Source: Flavobacterium pisciphilum
Lineage (GTDB): Bacteria; Bacteroidota; Bacteroidia; Flavobacteriales; Flavobacteriaceae
Assembly: GCF_020905345.1 (NCBI RefSeq)
Contig: NZ_JAJJMO010000001.1
Span: forward strand, 3,596,001 to 3,660,000
DNA: 64,000 bases
Reading direction: 5' to 3'
Part shown: piece by piece, positions 63,484-64,000 of the stretch
Layout of the letters: each line of letters begins with the position of its first letter
Position numbering within the stretch: position 1 is the first letter of the stretch
Notes under the pieces: model-generated
What the model was told of the DNA's origin: nothing
The model's input: the letters and a program-made list of their open reading frames with translations, nothing else
The model's database searches: none
Translations under genes and position numbers: made by a program

Positions 63484-64000
63484 TTATTTCAATCCGTTTA
63501 CCGAGACATTTACAGTTCCATTAACTTTTATAAAAGCAATAATGGCTTGATTTGTCAATTCTACTTTTTGAAATTCGATATCTTCCATTTTTCCATTTAC
63601 AAAAACACCAGGCATAGGAGAATAATTTTTAAGATAGGTAAGCATACTTTGTTTTCCTTCTTCTAAGTTTGGTTGTATTGAGTAACGGCAGCTTTCCTCC
63701 ATTTTCTTTAAAATGTAGCCCTGCATAAGCCAGTTAGCTGTGCGGGTTAGTCTACTTTTTGTATCAAGAACGTAGTCGAGTTTGTCAAAATAAAGTTCTT
63801 TAGATTGTGGGTTGTATTTTGGAAAACCATTTAAATATAAGGTTCCGTTTACAGCTCCTAAAACATCTAAGGCAATAATCATTTTTCCTTCCTTGTGCCA
63901 AATTTCAACATTCTTTACTGTGATTTTTTTGCTTCCAGAACCAAATTCTTGTCCAGAAAAATTTCTAGTCATGATTTTAGAAGCGTCCTTATAGCTTGAA
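63484..64000 (-). CDS. DUF4403-like protein, 5' end cut by window
   Basis: The reverse strand is open from 63999 to the stop at 63484. An ATG at 63972 exists, but the frame continues upstream to the window edge (SSYKDASKI before it), so the gene most likely starts outside. The visible 172 residues include VKNVEIWHKEGKMIIALDVL, GTLYLNGFPKYNPQSKELYF and MLTYLKNYSPMPGVFVNGKM, which resemble the C-terminal part of DUF4403 proteins, built of BPI/TULIP-like lipid-binding folds. Function is unknown. It converges on the small CxMC gene with only 8 bases between them and no visible terminator. Confidence 0.65.
   Translation of the reverse strand, partial: SSYKDASKIMTRNFSGQEFGSGSKKITVKNVEIWHKEGKMIIALDVLGAVNGTLYLNGFPKYNPQSKELYFDKLDYVLDTKSRLTRTANWLMQGYILKKMEESCRYSIQPNLEEGKQSMLTYLKNYSPMPGVFVNGKMEDIEFQKVELTNQAIIAFIKVNGTVNVSVNGLK

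Overview
The window comes from a member of the Bacteroidota, almost certainly a Flavobacterium or close relative. The support is: AT-rich DNA, promoters of the TTG-N(16-20)-TAnnTTTG type, short intergenic hairpin terminators, type IX secretion (T9SS) and gliding genes (sprA, remB, a giant adhesin with a type B C-terminal sorting domain), and an alternative complex III (act) operon fused to cytochrome oxidase genes. Gene order sprA-gcvH-vanZ-deoC-remB agrees with what I remember of the Flavobacterium johnsoniae chromosome. No phage, insertion sequence or CRISPR array was seen.

Layout. 1-1703: 3' part of a DUF2723 membrane glycosyltransferase gene (minus strand). 1899-2250: two tRNA-Gln genes duplicated in tandem, each with its own promoter and terminator. 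2251-2779: gene-free. 2780-4482: small ArsR / SRPBCC / DoxX-like / unknown operon with a paired palindrome just before the regulator start. 4599-5423: double-domain universal stress protein. 5511-10299: rimP-nusA-infB behind a terminator-like leader hairpin. 10300-11525: 1.2 kb without a recognisable gene. 11592-11981: SPOR-domain protein. 12085-23623: actABCDEF-coxB-coxA, encoding the quinol-oxidising alternative complex III and two core oxidase subunits. 23655-25722: ruvB and queG separated by a palindromic element that covers the apparent queG ATG. 26302-43274: a 4681-residue surface protein with 27 near-identical 86-residue HYR repeats, followed by a PorP/SprF-like protein and an OmpA-family protein. 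43529-47070: CBS-domain protein, maeB (malic enzyme plus phosphotransacetylase-like domain), ruvA. 47099-58212: sprA, gcvH, vanZ-like, deoC, remB. 58370-63475: ctaB, two subunit III genes, subunit IV, a thioredoxin-fold protein, SCO1, DUF420 and a small CxxC membrane protein. 63484-64000: 3' part of a DUF4403-like gene (minus strand).

Two themes tie the window together. First, aerobic respiration: menaquinol oxidation by ActA-F feeds a haem-copper oxidase whose subunits II and I lie in the act operon, while subunits III and IV, haem O synthase and copper/haem assembly factors lie about 35 kb away. Second, gliding and type IX secretion: SprA is the outer-membrane translocon, RemB is a motility protein, and the giant adhesin with its SprF-like partner is a likely T9SS cargo cassette. 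The most unusual structure is the 7-kb HYR repeat array. It is exactly 27 x 258 bp and contains long identical internal duplications, which point to recent unequal crossover or gene conversion.
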